A program made the translations under genes and the position numbers. A stretch of DNA of 64,000 nucleotides from Nereocystis luetkeana (Eukaryota > Sar > Phaeophyceae > Laminariales > Laminariaceae): assembly GCA_031213475.1 (NCBI GenBank), contig JARUPZ010000009.1:10573601-10637600 (forward strand), written 5' to 3'. Position 1 is the first letter of the stretch. Each line of letters begins with the position of its first letter. Below are positions 1 through 10,641 of this stretch, piece by piece. The notes beneath the pieces are model-generated. The model worked only from the letters and a program-made list of their open reading frames with translations, was not told the DNA's origin and did no database searches.

Positions 1-33
1 CTCGTGTAATAAGTATCTGGTTATTCATCATAC

Positions 34-351
34 GGTCGCCCCGGTGGTTCAAGTGGTTAACCTCGAATTCTACTTGTTTGAGTCCTGGGTTCGAGCCCTA
101 GGAGGGTCGGACTTTGACTTTATTTGCAAAAATAAAAAAAGGGATTCAATTGTTGAGAGCGCCTTGCAGCGTGGGTAGGCACAATTCGATGCGAGTCGAC
201 GAGGGAAGAAAAGGCTGAAATCTTCTCGCGATAAAAAATGAAGGCACGTACCGTAGCGGGAAGGGGGGAGAAGAGCCTGCTATGTGACCCCGGATCTGAG
301 TTACGAGTTGGAAGGAGAGAGAGAAGAAGATGTGCGAAGATAATGAATGGG

Positions 352-386
<35 letters not shown>
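34..386 (+). mobile_element. tRNA-derived SINE, full length (copy 1)
   Basis: The head resembles a tRNA with an A-box-like GGTGGTTCAAGTGG at 43-56 and a B box GGTTCGAGCC at 88-97, the internal RNA polymerase III promoter. A ~270-bp body follows (AAGGCACGTACCG core near 241), then a poly(A) tail of about 29 to 386. It matches the copies at 7443 and, in reverse, 1364 and 14757. Confidence 0.9.
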
Positions 387-389
<3 letters not shown>

Positions 390-743
390 TCACAATTTGT
401 TTTTTTATTTTTTAGCCATCACTTTTGCTTTCCAGGCTAACTCGTAGGAGGTTTTACCCTCAGCGATCTTCTGGACGAGCCGTGGTCACAGGTGTCGTCC
501 CTTCTCCCCCCCGGCACGTGTCTTCATTTTTATCGCGCATGTATAGGGTTCATTCAGCATTCCCGCTGCTCGTCGATTTTCATCCGGAATGTAGCTTAAC
601 TCACGCTCTCGCGCTTTCCGCCAATCAATTTTTTTATGCAAGAAAAAGTCCCTATTAATAGGAGCATGCACTCGGTGGGACTTGAACCCACGAAATTGAT
701 CTTGATGGGCTCGCGGACCACCTACCAAGCCACCGGGGACGCC
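387..743 (-). mobile_element. related SINE subfamily, minus strand
   Basis: Read on the minus strand it begins with a tRNA-like head near 743 (B box GGTTCAAGTCCC, complement of 678-689, with a perfect 5-bp T-arm stem). It keeps the core GCGATAAAAATGAAG and ends in an A-rich tail near 387-415. The body differs from copy 1 outside the core. It abuts copy 1 tail to tail. Confidence 0.7.
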
Positions 744-755
744 GGCTTATATACA

Positions 756-860
756 TTACGGGGGGCCATAGTTAATAGGACCTATGGTATCCTCAATAAC
801 CTTTATATTTAACCATTTTTACTAACACCATTTGGTCCTACTTACTATGGCCCCCCGTAA
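756..860 (+). mobile_element. family A MITE
   Basis: ~105 bp with inverted ends TTACGGGGGGCC and GGCCCCCCGTAA. The family recurs 36 times here and targets TA. Strand is assigned arbitrarily: plus when GGACCTATGG comes first. Confidence 0.9.
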
Positions 861-1315
861 TAGATACTTGTATAACCAAGACAACACACAGACTGAAATG
901 AAGAACGGCACAAAAAAAACGTCAATAATTCTAAGTTCGTTCGAATACTCGCATGCGAGTACGAGTGTACCGTCCGCGAAAGTGCAGTCGTAAATTGGGT
1001 AACTTTTCAGCTCTACGATCGTATGCCTTTGGTACGTACGTACCTGGTATGGTTTAGGTACCCTGCATGATATATATGATACGAGGTACCAGGGTATCTA
1101 TTAATATGATCGCTCTCTGTATCAGTATACCAACCAGTATCAGAGCGTACTAATAATATTAAATATTAATACTGTATCAGTATTTTTCAGTAGACGGTCA
1201 TCAGTATTATAGCAACTATACCAACTATTATCGTTTTTATTAATGTCAGGTATTTTTAGACTTTTCGATTCTAACCAATACCTGGTGTGATAGGAAATAG
1301 TACTGACAGCAGTCC
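861..1315. other. no gene seen
   Basis: AT-rich sequence with TACCTGGTA at 1041-1049 and GGTACCAGGGTATC near 1083. No coding signal. Confidence 0.6.
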
Positions 1316-1319
1316 TTAA

Positions 1320-1755
1320 CCCTTTGAGTACCCCAGTCCCGTTTTGGGTACAAATCGCTTGGATTTTTTTTTTTTTTTTTTTTTTTTCCATCCCATTTAT
1401 TATCTTTGCACATATTCTTCTCACTCTCCTTCCAACTCGTAACTCAGATCCGGGGTCACATAGCAGGCTCTTCTACCCCCTTCCCGCTACGGTACGTGCC
1501 TTCATTTTTATCGCGAGAAGATTTCAGCCTTTTCTTCCCTCGTCGACTCGCATCGAATTGTGCCTACCCACGCTGCAAGGCGCTCTCAACAATTGAATCC
1601 CTTTTTTTATTTTTGCAAATAAAGTCAAAGTCCGACCCTCCTGGGGCTCGAACCCAGGACTCAAACAAGTAGAATTCGAGGTTAACCACTTGAACCACCG
1701 GGGCGACCGGTCTAGACTGGTATGTCCCCTCATCGGGACTGCGGTACTAAAAGGG
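1320..1755. mobile_element. family B hairpin MITE, split by a SINE
   Basis: Left arm 1320-1363 (after TTAA at 1316-1319) and right arm about 1709-1755 belong to one ~90-bp hairpin. The SINE 1364-1708 sits in its loop. Confidence 0.85.
1364..1708 (-). mobile_element. tRNA-derived SINE (copy 2), inserted in a family B hairpin
   Basis: Minus-strand full-length copy: poly(T) at 1364-1387, the common body, B box complement near 1650, head ending at 1708. The flanks on either side are the two arms of one family B hairpin, so this SINE inserted in its loop. Confidence 0.88.
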
Positions 1756-2040
1756 TTGGCAATCAATTAATTTGTCCTTCCACCAACTTTCGCATACAGC
1801 AGCAGTAGTTTCATACACCAGGCGTAATATTAAATACCCTGGCACGCGATATCCACACATGGACTACTGCTGTCTATTCTATCTATTAACAGTTGTAAGG
1901 TAATGAATAGTGTAATAACGACGTAACTTCAGCATGATATCAGTGATACATAGATGAGATGAGATGATCAACACCAATATCTGCCAGTGTCTCTTAATCA
2001 ATATCTACATTTCCCCACCTACCCAGGGACCACCTCCCCG

Positions 2041-2429
2041 ACCACCACCACCGCCACCACCACCACCACCACCACCACCATCAACCACCGCCATCTCCGT
2101 GGACCGCTTTCTTGCTGCTTGCCGCTTACCTGGTACTCTTTATTGCTGTGTCGCAGATCGCACCTCCTCGGTGACCGCAGGAGCTGGCACCTGGCACGTC
2201 GTGACACCTCCGGCGGGCACCCAGTTCCACGATGGGAGATGTCGCGCTTCCCTCGCGAACAGTCTCCTCGGCGGACGAGGGGGGTGGCGGGGTGAGCGTC
2301 AGCGTAACCAACACCAACAGGAGCAAGAAGAAGAGCATCATCAGCAGGAAGAACGGCAGCAGGAAGAACAACAACAACAACAAGAACAGCAACAACAACA
2401 ACAACAACAACGATAACGACAAGATCTGC

Positions 2430-2469
<40 letters not shown>

Positions 2470-2501
2470 GCAGCAGCAGCGGCGGCGGCGGCGGCGGCGG
2501 C
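2041..2501. repeat. ACC, CAA and GGC triplet repeats
   Basis: (ACC)n at 2041-2083, (AAC)n at 2367-2468, (AGC)/(GGC)n at 2468-2501. The last two fall inside the candidate exon. Confidence 0.85.
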
Positions 2502-2660
2502 TTGAGCAAGACGAAGGTTACGAAGTGGCTGGAAGATGACCACGGGCTTTCCCCCTTCTTCGATCAACAGCTCGCCCGTGAGGAAGGAGACGCTGGAGGC
2601 GGGGGCGGGGCGGACAAGCTTGGCAAGGAACGGCAAGGTTCCCTCTTCGCGCGTCTCCAG
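2232..2660 (+). CDS. candidate coding exon of an unrecognised gene
   Basis: An open frame from ATG 2232 reaches a good donor (CTCCAG at 2655-2660, then GTAACG). It encodes an Asn-rich tract, Ser and Gly runs, then a normal-looking segment KVTKWLEDDHGLSPFF and DKLGKERQGSLFARLQ. GC content and the donor resemble exons of the synthase gene. CAG acceptors at about 2153-2155 and 2177-2179 could make it an internal exon. Other frames and the opposite strand are also open through the CAA/GGC repeats, so the frame rests on the unique 3' half. I did not find the following exon. Function unknown. Confidence 0.4.
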
Positions 2661-2851
2661 GTAACGTACTTGATCGACAGCAAAGTAGAGCCGTAAGTTG
2701 CTGCGCCTATTTTTGGGAGGAAGTGTAGCGAACGTTTTGTAACATGGGGTGTATGCAAAAAAACATGCCATACGTCGTATTTATATAGTGTGAATGACCG
2801 AAAAGGTGCCTACATTTCCGCCAACGAAAGTCGTGTACAACTGCTGTAATA

Positions 2852-2957
2852 TCACGGGGGACCATAGTTAAGAGGACCTATGGTATACATGAAAACGTAT
2901 ATATTTGACCATTTTTTCGAACACTAATTTAGTCCTATTAACTATGGTCCCCCGTAA
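2852..2957 (+). mobile_element. family A MITE
   Basis: Starts TCACGGGGGACC (T-to-C variant of the end) and ends TCCCCCGTAA; flanked by TA on both sides. Confidence 0.9.
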
Positions 2958-3376
2958 TAGTATATACCTGTGGTACAATTGTTGACCTTTCTTTTGTTCT
3001 TTCCTTTCTTTTCCTTTTTTTTTTGTTTTTTTTTTGTTTCGACAGATTGTCTCTCTTTCGTTCTTTCTTTTCGTTCTCGTTTTCTTCCATTTTTTTTTGT
3101 CTCTTGTTTTTTTCTTTTTGCTTTGTTTTTTTTTTTTTGCTTTGTTTTTTTTGTTTTCTCCTTGTATTTTTTCTCTCTTCTCTCCTGCTTACTTGTCGTC
3201 TGGTTTGCGTGTCTTGTGTACATACCTCGTACGTACATGGATACATGTCATGCTTGCGATATGATGTGATGTTGATATGATGTGCTATGACTACCCGTAC
3301 GTACGTGTAAGAGGCTTGTTACGCTCTTCTTATCCCTCCTACGGTGCAACATGGTAATCAGGGCCAAACACGCTTA

Positions 3377-3481
3377 TTACGGGGGACCGTAGTAAATAGA
3401 ACCAAATATTGTTGGTAAAAATAGCGAAATATATACGATTTTGTGTCTACCGTAGGTCCTATTTAATATGCCCCCCTGTAA
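3377..3481 (-). mobile_element. family A MITE, left half of a dimer
   Basis: TTACGGGGGACC to CCCCCTGTAA. Only TA (3482-3483) separates it from the next copy. Confidence 0.9.
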
Positions 3482-3483
3482 TA

Positions 3484-3588
3484 TCACGGGGGACCATAGT
3501 TAACAGGACCTATGGTATACATAAAAACCTATATGTTTAATCATTTTTACCGTCATTGTTTGGTCCTATTAACTATGGCCCCCCGTAA
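3484..3588 (+). mobile_element. family A MITE, right half of a dimer
   Basis: TCACGGGGGACC to CCCCCCGTAA, opposite in orientation to its neighbour and sharing one TA with it. Confidence 0.9.
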
Positions 3589-3589
3589 C

Positions 3590-3662
3590 AGTAAAACTAC
3601 TGAAATATATACTGTAGGTTTTGGTGCGGATGATGGGTCCTGATTACTCTGCTCCCCCCGGT
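3590..3662 (+). mobile_element. half copy of family A variant (A2)
   Basis: Carries GGGTCCTGATTACTCTGCTCCCCCC, the right half of the variant whose spacer reads CAGGACC/GGTCCTGATTAC. The left arm is missing. Confidence 0.5.
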
Positions 3663-4039
3663 ATCGGCTTCAGGAAAAACTACTTGAAAATTTGACGGAA
3701 GATGTCAGGAGACCTGCCAAGCAAAAGGCGAAACGTGCGCTGTCGAGGGTGAATTTATGTACATAGGGCCGAGTGTACCACACTAAGACCTAGTAGTTTG
3801 GTGTGAGTCAAGGCATGTCGAGGCAAAGGTCGCTGTCTGTCAAGGGTTGAAATTGCTGTCTCCTGACACAAATACTCGTTTTCTGTCCCAACGTGGGGCT
3901 GCAGTTCCTGCCTTGGAGGGTTCAGAACAGGACAGACACAAAGAATCACCACTCTGCCACTGGGATGAATGTGGCTGGATGTGGATATAGGAAGAAATAA
4001 CTTTTTCAGATTCCTGACGTGGCTTCTTCTAGTAGTCCC

Positions 4040-4130
4040 CCCTTTTTTAGGACCGCAGTCCCGTTTTGGGGACAAACTACTCACAATGTGACTGGTTCGT
4101 CCCCAAAACGGGACTGCGGTCCTATAAGGG
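4040..4130. mobile_element. family B hairpin MITE
   Basis: GACCGCAGTCCCGTTTTGGG pairs with CCAAAACGGGACTGCGGTC around a short loop. Confidence 0.88.
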
Positions 4131-4244
4131 CCAAAACCATATTCACCAAAAGCAGCAGTGATGACGTTTCGTGTCAAGCAACCGCCGACGAGCCTGCGCG
4201 AGCTCCCCCAAGCACGGATAGCCCGTGCCATGCCAACTAAACTA

Positions 4245-4348
4245 TTACGGGGGGCCATATTAAATAGGACCTACGGTACACACAGAAGCCAATATATTCC
4301 GCTATTTTTACTTGCAATATTTGGTCCTATTTACTATCGCCCCCCGTA
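4245..4348 (+). mobile_element. family A MITE
   Basis: TTACGGGGGGCC start, GCCCCCCGTA end; preceded by CTA. Confidence 0.88.
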
Positions 4349-4429
4349 CGATAATAGGCTCCTCTTCTTTGTGCTGTAACTCGGGAACCAACTTGTGACC
4401 CCTCCCCCGCCCTCCACAAACGTACTGCT

Positions 4430-4612
4430 GTTCGGTGAAAACCCGACGTGCTCCGTAACGGCATTGTGGGAAGGCGAGGGACTCTACGGTCATACGACCA
4501 CAGTCAGGCATGATGATGAGTACCCCCCCCCCCCCCCCGTCTATGGTCATACGACCAAGGCCATGCATGAGATCGGGTACACCTCTCCTATCGAGTACCC
4601 CCCCCCCCTCCC
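4430..4612 (+). mobile_element. poly(C)-tailed LINE-like 3' end (family C)
   Basis: AAAACCCGACGTGCTCCG, GGTCATACGACC and GATGAGTACCCCC, then a second module ending ATCGAGTACCCCC. Two tails in tandem. Confidence 0.75.
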
Positions 4613-5112
4613 CCTCCTCCTAATCACGCAGTTTCTGTCGCTGAAGCCGCCACTTTGACTCCCCAAGCGCTCGTAGTGCTCGCCGAAGGGCTCGCCATGC
4701 CCTCATCACCGCTAGACAAGTTGCTGCAGCATGAGCCGCGGATACTGCCGCCGCAGCTCCTTCGTTACGCGACCTTAAGTTCCCCCGAATGCCGCCCCCC
4801 CCGGCCCCGCCCCCCCCCCCCTGCCCCGGTGCCCTCCCCTAACGAGCGCACCCCTCCGGTCCGTAAACATCACGGTGACCCCTACTGCATGCAATACACC
4901 GGCCCAAACGGGGGGGGAGAGAGGCTTCTCAATCTCCAATCTGTTTTGTGAAGAATACAGCAAACGTAGGATCGATGGGAAGCCTTGTCGCCAAACCGCA
5001 AATATCCGCGCAGACATCGGTTTTGATTCACGCGGTAGGTTTTGATATACATGCACCAGAGTACTTTGGGGTTAGCATGGGCCTGCTTGTTGTGGGTCTC
5101 CGTGGTTTAATA

Positions 5113-5224
5113 TTACGGAGGACCATATTAAATAGGACCTACGGCCCACACAAAAAACTACCAGGTATGTATTTTTATATTTTTACTGGCGATATTTGGT
5201 CCTCTTTATTATGGCCCCCCGTAA
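5113..5224 (+). mobile_element. family A MITE with an internal TACCAGGTA
   Basis: Standard ends. At 5159-5167 TACCAGGTA replaces the TA seen in other copies, making this copy longer. Confidence 0.9.
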
Positions 5225-5559
5225 CAGTATAGCATGGGGACGCTATATACCTGACCCTATCGAAAGGGTGAATAACGCACGTGATATCGGCGGCAGGCAG
5301 GCAAGCAGCAGAAGCAGGAGCACGCACGCACGCACGCACGCACACACGAGCCCACGTATCCGAAGCTGTAAAAATCAAACTATTAATAACTGCTTTTATC
5401 TTTTTTTCTTTTTTCGGAATTGGGGGGAAGATCTTTTGTTGTTTGGGGAGGGGGGGGGGGAAGGGGGGGGTGGGGGGGGATGAGGAGTTCAGAGGACGAT
5501 TCGTCTATTGTGCCGCACTGACTCGCCCGGTCGTGCCTGTGGAGGCTTCGTGGTCAGTT

Positions 5560-5836
5560 ACCCTCTACCGCCGTTCGGGTTGACACTTGAGGTCAAGCCC
5601 CACCGTTGTGATATTTTGACTATGTTCTGCAAAACGAGAGGATCAACTGCTGAGAGCGCGTGTATGGCGAGGCGAGGGTAGGCCCAATTTTAATTGGACG
5701 CGAAGTCGTCGAGGGAAGAACGAACCGAACTCTTGCTCACACATAAAATAAATAAACAAGGCACGAAGCGCGGTTTGGAGGGGAGGGGAGGGGAGAGCCT
5801 GCTGCGGGTATCCCTGAAGTTGAGTCACGAGTACGC
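5560..5836 (+). mobile_element. diverged SINE copy
   Basis: Shares GAGAGCGCG, AGTCGTCGAGGGAAGAA and GAGAGCCTGCTGCGGG with the SINE body in the right order, with a degraded B box near 5591. The poly(A) is missing; a family A MITE follows at once. Confidence 0.55.
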
Positions 5837-5838
5837 TA

Positions 5839-5939
5839 TTACGGGGGGGCCATAGTAAATTTGACCCACGGTACACACGAAAACCTATATATTTAACAAT
5901 TTTTTTACGAACAAAATTTTGTCCAATTGGTCCTCCGTA
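5839..5939 (+). mobile_element. family A MITE, degraded right end
   Basis: Left end TTACGGGGGGGCC; the right end is decayed to GGTCCTCCGTA. Directly follows the diverged SINE. Confidence 0.75.
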
Positions 5940-6086
5940 TTAGGAGGGAGGGAGGGAGAAAAGAAGGGCGGAGAGGATGAAGGATGGCATTGTATGGCAT
6001 GGTCTGCCGGCGGCACGATAGAAGCGGGATGGACAGTATAGCACGCGCGTGTGCAGCATGGTAGATGGTATCAGTATGTATATAGT

Positions 6087-6089
<3 letters not shown>

Positions 6090-6138
<49 letters not shown>

Positions 6139-6147
6139 GCTGCTGCT
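6090..6147. repeat. (TTG)n microsatellite
   Basis: About 16 TTG/TGC units. Confidence 0.9.
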
Positions 6148-6850
6148 ATTGTTGTTGATCTCACATTAACTCATCGCCACAATGCAATAATGCAGTCCGT
6201 GGTCGCAGGACAGGCTCCAATAACTCTGTAGCGGAAGAAATACCTCGGTTGAAGAAAAAACAAGAAAATCAAGCAAAGAACAATACACAGGATATGTGGA
6301 ACACATCTACACCAAACTTTGTCCTCGTGCTTGGCGCACGTGCTCGTGCTTGGTGCACGCTCTCCGTGGAAGGATAGTATTGATGAAAAACATATCAGGT
6401 ATGCACGTAAGACGGCGCTTGTCGCTCTCTGGCTTTGCTATGGCACGTGTCGGGTCCCGACAGGGTCAACTATCCCTTGGCCCGTAACTTACACCAAGCC
6501 GGCGCCTTGAATTAATAGTCAGCCTTGCGGTACTGGTTGTGCTTGTAGCCTGCTGGTGCTGGTGCACGCTCTCCGTAGAAGGGTGGGTAATGCCGCGACA
6601 CTCGTCGCCCGCTCTTTCGGTTGCTATTCCTGTGGGTGATTTCCGTAGAGGTGAATACTCCTGAGCCAACTAAAATCTACAGCGGTAGCCGTCGACAGCT
6701 CATTGCGCCATCGATTATACTCGTATTATACTGGTGCTGGTGCACGCTCTCCGTAGAAGGGTGGGTAATGCAGCGACACTCGTCGCTCGCTCTTTCGGTC
6801 GCTATTCCTGTGGGTGGTTCTCAAAGAGGTTATTATTCCTCAGCCAACTA

Positions 6851-6955
6851 TTACGGGGGGCCATAGTTAACAGGACCAAATATTGTTAGTAAAAATGGTT
6901 CAATATATAGGTTTTTATGTGTACCATAGGTCCTGTTAACTAGGGTCCCCCGTAA
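6851..6955 (-). mobile_element. family A MITE in the satellite
   Basis: Inserted in the satellite word GAGCCAACTAATATC, intact at 7091; TA borders both sides apart from an extra AA. Confidence 0.92.
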
Positions 6956-7442
6956 ATAATATCTACAGCAGTAGCCGTCGACAGCTCATTGCGACATCGA
7001 TTATACTCGTATTATACTGGTGCTGGTGCGCGCTCTCCGTAGAAGATGGATAGGTAGGTCGCTATTCCTGTGGGTGATTTTCCAAAGAGGTTAATACTCC
7101 TGAGCCAACTAATATCTACTTGGTACAACAGTAGCCGTCGACAGCTCACTGCGCCATCGATTACACTAGTATTTTACTCTTTCGGTCGCTACTCCCGAGG
7201 TGGTGTTTCGAAAGAGGTTCATATTCCTTGGCCAAATAATATCTACAGTAGTAGTAGTCGTCGCCAGCTTCATTGTGCCATCGATTATGCTAGTATTTTA
7301 CTGGTGCTGGTGCCCGCTCTCCGTAGAAAATGGACAAGGCCACGATACTTGCCGCTCGCTCTTTTGGTCGTACACCCGTGGGCTCCCAAAAGGTTAATCT
7401 TCCTGAGCCGACTAGTGTCTAGTCGGCGATTCCTAATGAGCC

Positions 7443-7760
7443 GGTCGCCCCGGTGGTTCAAGTGGTTAACCTCGAATTCTACTTGTTTGAGTCCTGGGTT
7501 CGAGCCCTAGGAGGGTCGGACTTTGACTATATTTGCAAAAATAAAAAAAGGGATTCAATTGTTGAGAGCGCCTTGCAGCGTGGGTAGGCACAATTCGATG
7601 CGAGTCGACGAGGGAAGAAAAGGCTGAAATCTTCTCGCGATAAAAATGAAGGCACGTACCGTAGCGGGAAGGGGGGAGAAGAGCCTGCTATGTGACCCCG
7701 GATCTGAGTTACGAGTTGGAAGGAGAGAGAGAAGATGTGCGAAGATAATGAATGGGATGG

Positions 7761-7789
<29 letters not shown>
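7443..7789 (+). mobile_element. tRNA-derived SINE (copy 3) with target-site duplication
   Basis: Full-length copy with A and B boxes and a 29-nt poly(A). ATGAGCC occurs just before it (7436-7442) and again at its end (7789-7795), a target-site duplication. It interrupts the ~180-bp satellite. Confidence 0.92.
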
Positions 7790-7791
<2 letters not shown>

Positions 7792-8500
7792 AGCCAAACC
7801 AGAACCCTAACGGGCTGCGGCTTGTACTGTTGCTGGTGAACGCTCTCCGCAATTGTTCTGCTCTTCAGCTCGCTATACCCTTGAACCCCTATTTTTTTGT
7901 TTACTATTCGTTCAAGCCAACTTATGAGTATAGTCGGCGACTCGAAATCAATCACAGCCAACTGACGGCCGACCCTTTGCATTGCTCTTCTGTAAGATGA
8001 TTCATATAATAGCGCACGGCGGCTCTCCGCCCGAGGTGCTCGCTGTTTAGGTCGCTACTCGTACCTGCGAGGCAAAATATCCGGCCGTTAAAATAACATC
8101 TTGTCACGGACAACTCAAGGCCCCCTCGTTAGCACGAAAATTTGATGTATATACATTACATATCATACTGTTGCTGGTGCAAGCTCTCCGTAGAAGATTG
8201 ATAAGACCCTCTCCTGAAAAGATTGATAAGACGCTCTCCTCAGAAGGCTGATGATGCCGATACCGCGCTTGGTCGCTCTTCTGCGATAGGTCGCTACGAG
8301 TACACATCTGGAGGTTTCCAACAGGGTCAAAACTATTCTGTCGCCGACTACTATCTATTATAAGTACCAGGTAGCCGGTAACTTGAAAAAAAATATATAT
8401 ATGTATATATTTTCGGTCAGCGAACTTACAGCCCACATCCCTAAACATCTAAACAAGATGAGATACGTTTGCACATACCCGTGTGTCCCCGGTGCACGCT

Positions 8501-8827
8501 GCCTGAGAAGGTGAAAAACAAAACGGTTGAAGCAAAAATCACGCTTTCTGCCGCGGCTTTTTAGATCCGCTGCACACGAGAGCCGTGGCACAGCCAACTT
8601 TTAAACTCGTCTGGGGCTGGTCCGTGTTACTTGCCAAGGTTATATATATAACTGGTATAGCTTTTTTTCCAGGTCACTTGCCCCCGGTGCCTATATCTTT
8701 TTTCTTGAGTTATCGTTTCGAAATTTTTGTTTTTTGTGTTTTTCGTTCTTGTCTTTCTGCTCCATGCGTGTTCTTCGTTCCTGTTCGGTGCCTACGCACG
8801 AGTAGATAGCTTGGGACGAACGAACGC

Positions 8828-8858
<31 letters not shown>

Positions 8859-8985
8859 CTTTTTTTTCCCTTTTCGGCTTTTGCGACCCCCCTTTTCCCC
8901 CCCGGAATTCTTCAAGTCAAAGCGCATTTCCGAAGGGCAAAACCTTGTGTACCCAATATACCCGAGGGTCTCGAAACGGTTACTA
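8501..8985. other. no gene seen
   Basis: T-rich DNA with a short CTG repeat (8829-8848). Nothing recognised. Confidence 0.5.
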
Positions 8986-9090
8986 TTACGGGGGACCAAA
9001 GTTAAAAGGACCAAATATTGTTGGTAAAAATGGCTAAATATGTAGCTTTTTATGAGTACCATAGGTCCTATTAACTATGGTCCCCCGTAA
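8986..9090 (-). mobile_element. family A MITE followed by a fragment
   Basis: TTACGGGGGACC to TCCCCCGTAA. TA then TCACGGTGGCCCATAATA follows (9091-9110), the remnant of a second abutting copy. Confidence 0.9.
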
Positions 9091-9331
9091 TATCACGGTG
9101 GCCCATAATATGTAGAGGCCCAAAATGGGGGGGGAAGACGCTTCGTCGCCAATTGATGAATAGAATACGAATGTAGCATCGGTGGAGAGTCTATCATCAA
9201 CCGCGTATTTGAAACGGACAAGATTTTCGAATCACGCCGTGGTTCGAGAGATACAACTCACCAGACTGGGTGACTCGGTCTTATTTCGGGCCTATATATA
9301 CAATGGGCCTCCGCGAGAATCATTGGTAACA

Positions 9332-9446
9332 TTACGGGGGACCACAGTAACTAGGACCGAAATATTTTGCGAGTAAAAACAAGGAAATATATACCTGATA
9401 GGTCTTTGTGTTTACCGTAGGTCCTATTTACTATGGTCACCCGTAA
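9332..9446 (-). mobile_element. family A MITE with a TACCTGATA insert
   Basis: Standard ends; at 9393-9401 it has TACCTGATA, a one-base variant of the TACCTGGTA insert. Confidence 0.88.
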
Positions 9447-10640
9447 ATAGTCTCCCTTCTTTTGGCAAAATTAATGCGTTTCTAGCCGACTGTACAGCAG
9501 TAGTACGTACCGCGCAGTCAGTCGTCAGTCGGCGGTCGGCGGCCTATTGTCGGGGCCTTGCTGGGGAAAATTCCAGCGGGATTTTCACGCGAAATGTTTT
9601 TTGTTTCCGTTCCCGTGCAAAAAAAAGTCGCTCCCCCCTGGTATCATCCAAACAGTTCCCGAAGAAGTCTTGTGATATCTAAAGCCGACTTATCAGTGGT
9701 GAATGGTCGGCAGTCGGGGGTCGGCGGCTTGTTATATATGGGGTCTGGCCAGCCAACCCGTCACCCTACTGTAGCTATTGGGGTGCGGGTTCTCTTGTGG
9801 GGAACGGGCCGCGTTGAAGTACCAGGTATCAACTTCATGTACTGCTCGTACTGCTGCAGTGTACGATATCGCGTTTTCGCGTTCATGGTGCCTGTATGCA
9901 GACTTTCGTTTCGGCTAGTGCCTGTGTGCTACCAGGTATTCGATACCGGTCCGCATTGTATCGCAGGATCTGACCTGCCGATGCCCATCCTCTCCTGTGA
10001 TGTTGCCGCCCGCTTGAACCGAAGTCCTGCGCGCGTTTTTTGGTGTGAGAGTACCGATATTTCGAACGATCAACAATTTGCGGTACAGAGCGCTCCGTGT
10101 ACTACCGTGCAACGCTCGTTTTGCGACGTGTCTGCCTGCGACTGCATGCCTTCCCTTTTCACCTACGGCTCCCCATTTCCTGCTGTACAAACAACGTGTG
10201 AAACTGGCCTGGCTCATCCCTGTTCTCTCTCTGTACGCACAAAGTGTGTACGGAACCTTTCAATTTTTTTTTTTTTTGTTGTTGTTCATGTGCCACGTAT
10301 TCACAGGTTGGTTCGCTACTTGCCGATAACTTGCTGTACGAAATTCCAATAACGGGAAGTACACCCCCAACTGCCGACTTTTAGGAGGGTGGAAAAGCGG
10401 GGCTCGCAAGCGTTACTATAAGTAGCTCAAGCGGCAGAGTAGCAAACAGTGCCAACACCGAAATAAGACCAGGTATATATTTATATATATAGCTGACGAA
10501 CGGTAGCCCCCCCGAGGGCACTAATTGCAACGTGAGGTTATGTATCGAAATATCTCGGTGCAATACGTAGGGATGGTAGACATTATCGATACAGTGGTCG
10601 GCTAAGGGCCTAAAAGTGCCGATTTTTGGCCACCTCTCGT
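9447..10640. other. no supported gene
   Basis: A 264-codon open frame (9558-10352) lacks recognisable motifs, is Cys/Val-rich and carries two TACCAGGTA copies (9820, 9930); I treat it as chance. GTCGGCGGTCGGCGG-type short repeats occur near 9525-9545 and 9710-9730. Confidence 0.5.
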
Positions 10641-10641
10641 T

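Larger units (their letters stand above)
6320..8500. repeat. ~180-bp tandem satellite with nested insertions
   Basis: The word GCTCTCCGTAGAA(G) or a close variant recurs near 6361, 6570, 6749, 7033, 7317, 7841 and 8186. After subtracting the MITE (6851-6955) and SINE (7443-7789) the spacing is about 170-210 bp or a multiple. Units share TCTTTCGGTCGCTATTCC, GAGCCAACTAATATCTAC and GCCGTCGACAGCTCATTG. Units decay towards both ends. No coding potential seen. Confidence 0.8.

Noticed and set aside
238-447. short frames such as MKARTVAGRGEKS recurring at several sites
   Set aside because: They are translations of the SINE body and poly(A), not genes.
669-743. tRNA-like sequence on the minus strand with a perfect T-arm
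   Set aside because: It is continuous with a SINE body and A-rich tail, and its acceptor stem does not close; treated as the SINE head, not a tRNA gene.
2019-2771. 250-codon minus-strand frame with poly-Ala and poly-Val
   Set aside because: Generated by reading CAA/ACC repeats in reverse; the sense frame has a donor site and a less repetitive 3' half.
9558-10352. 264-codon open frame
   Set aside because: No recognisable motif, odd composition, two TACCAGGTA micro-insertions inside and no splice or promoter context.
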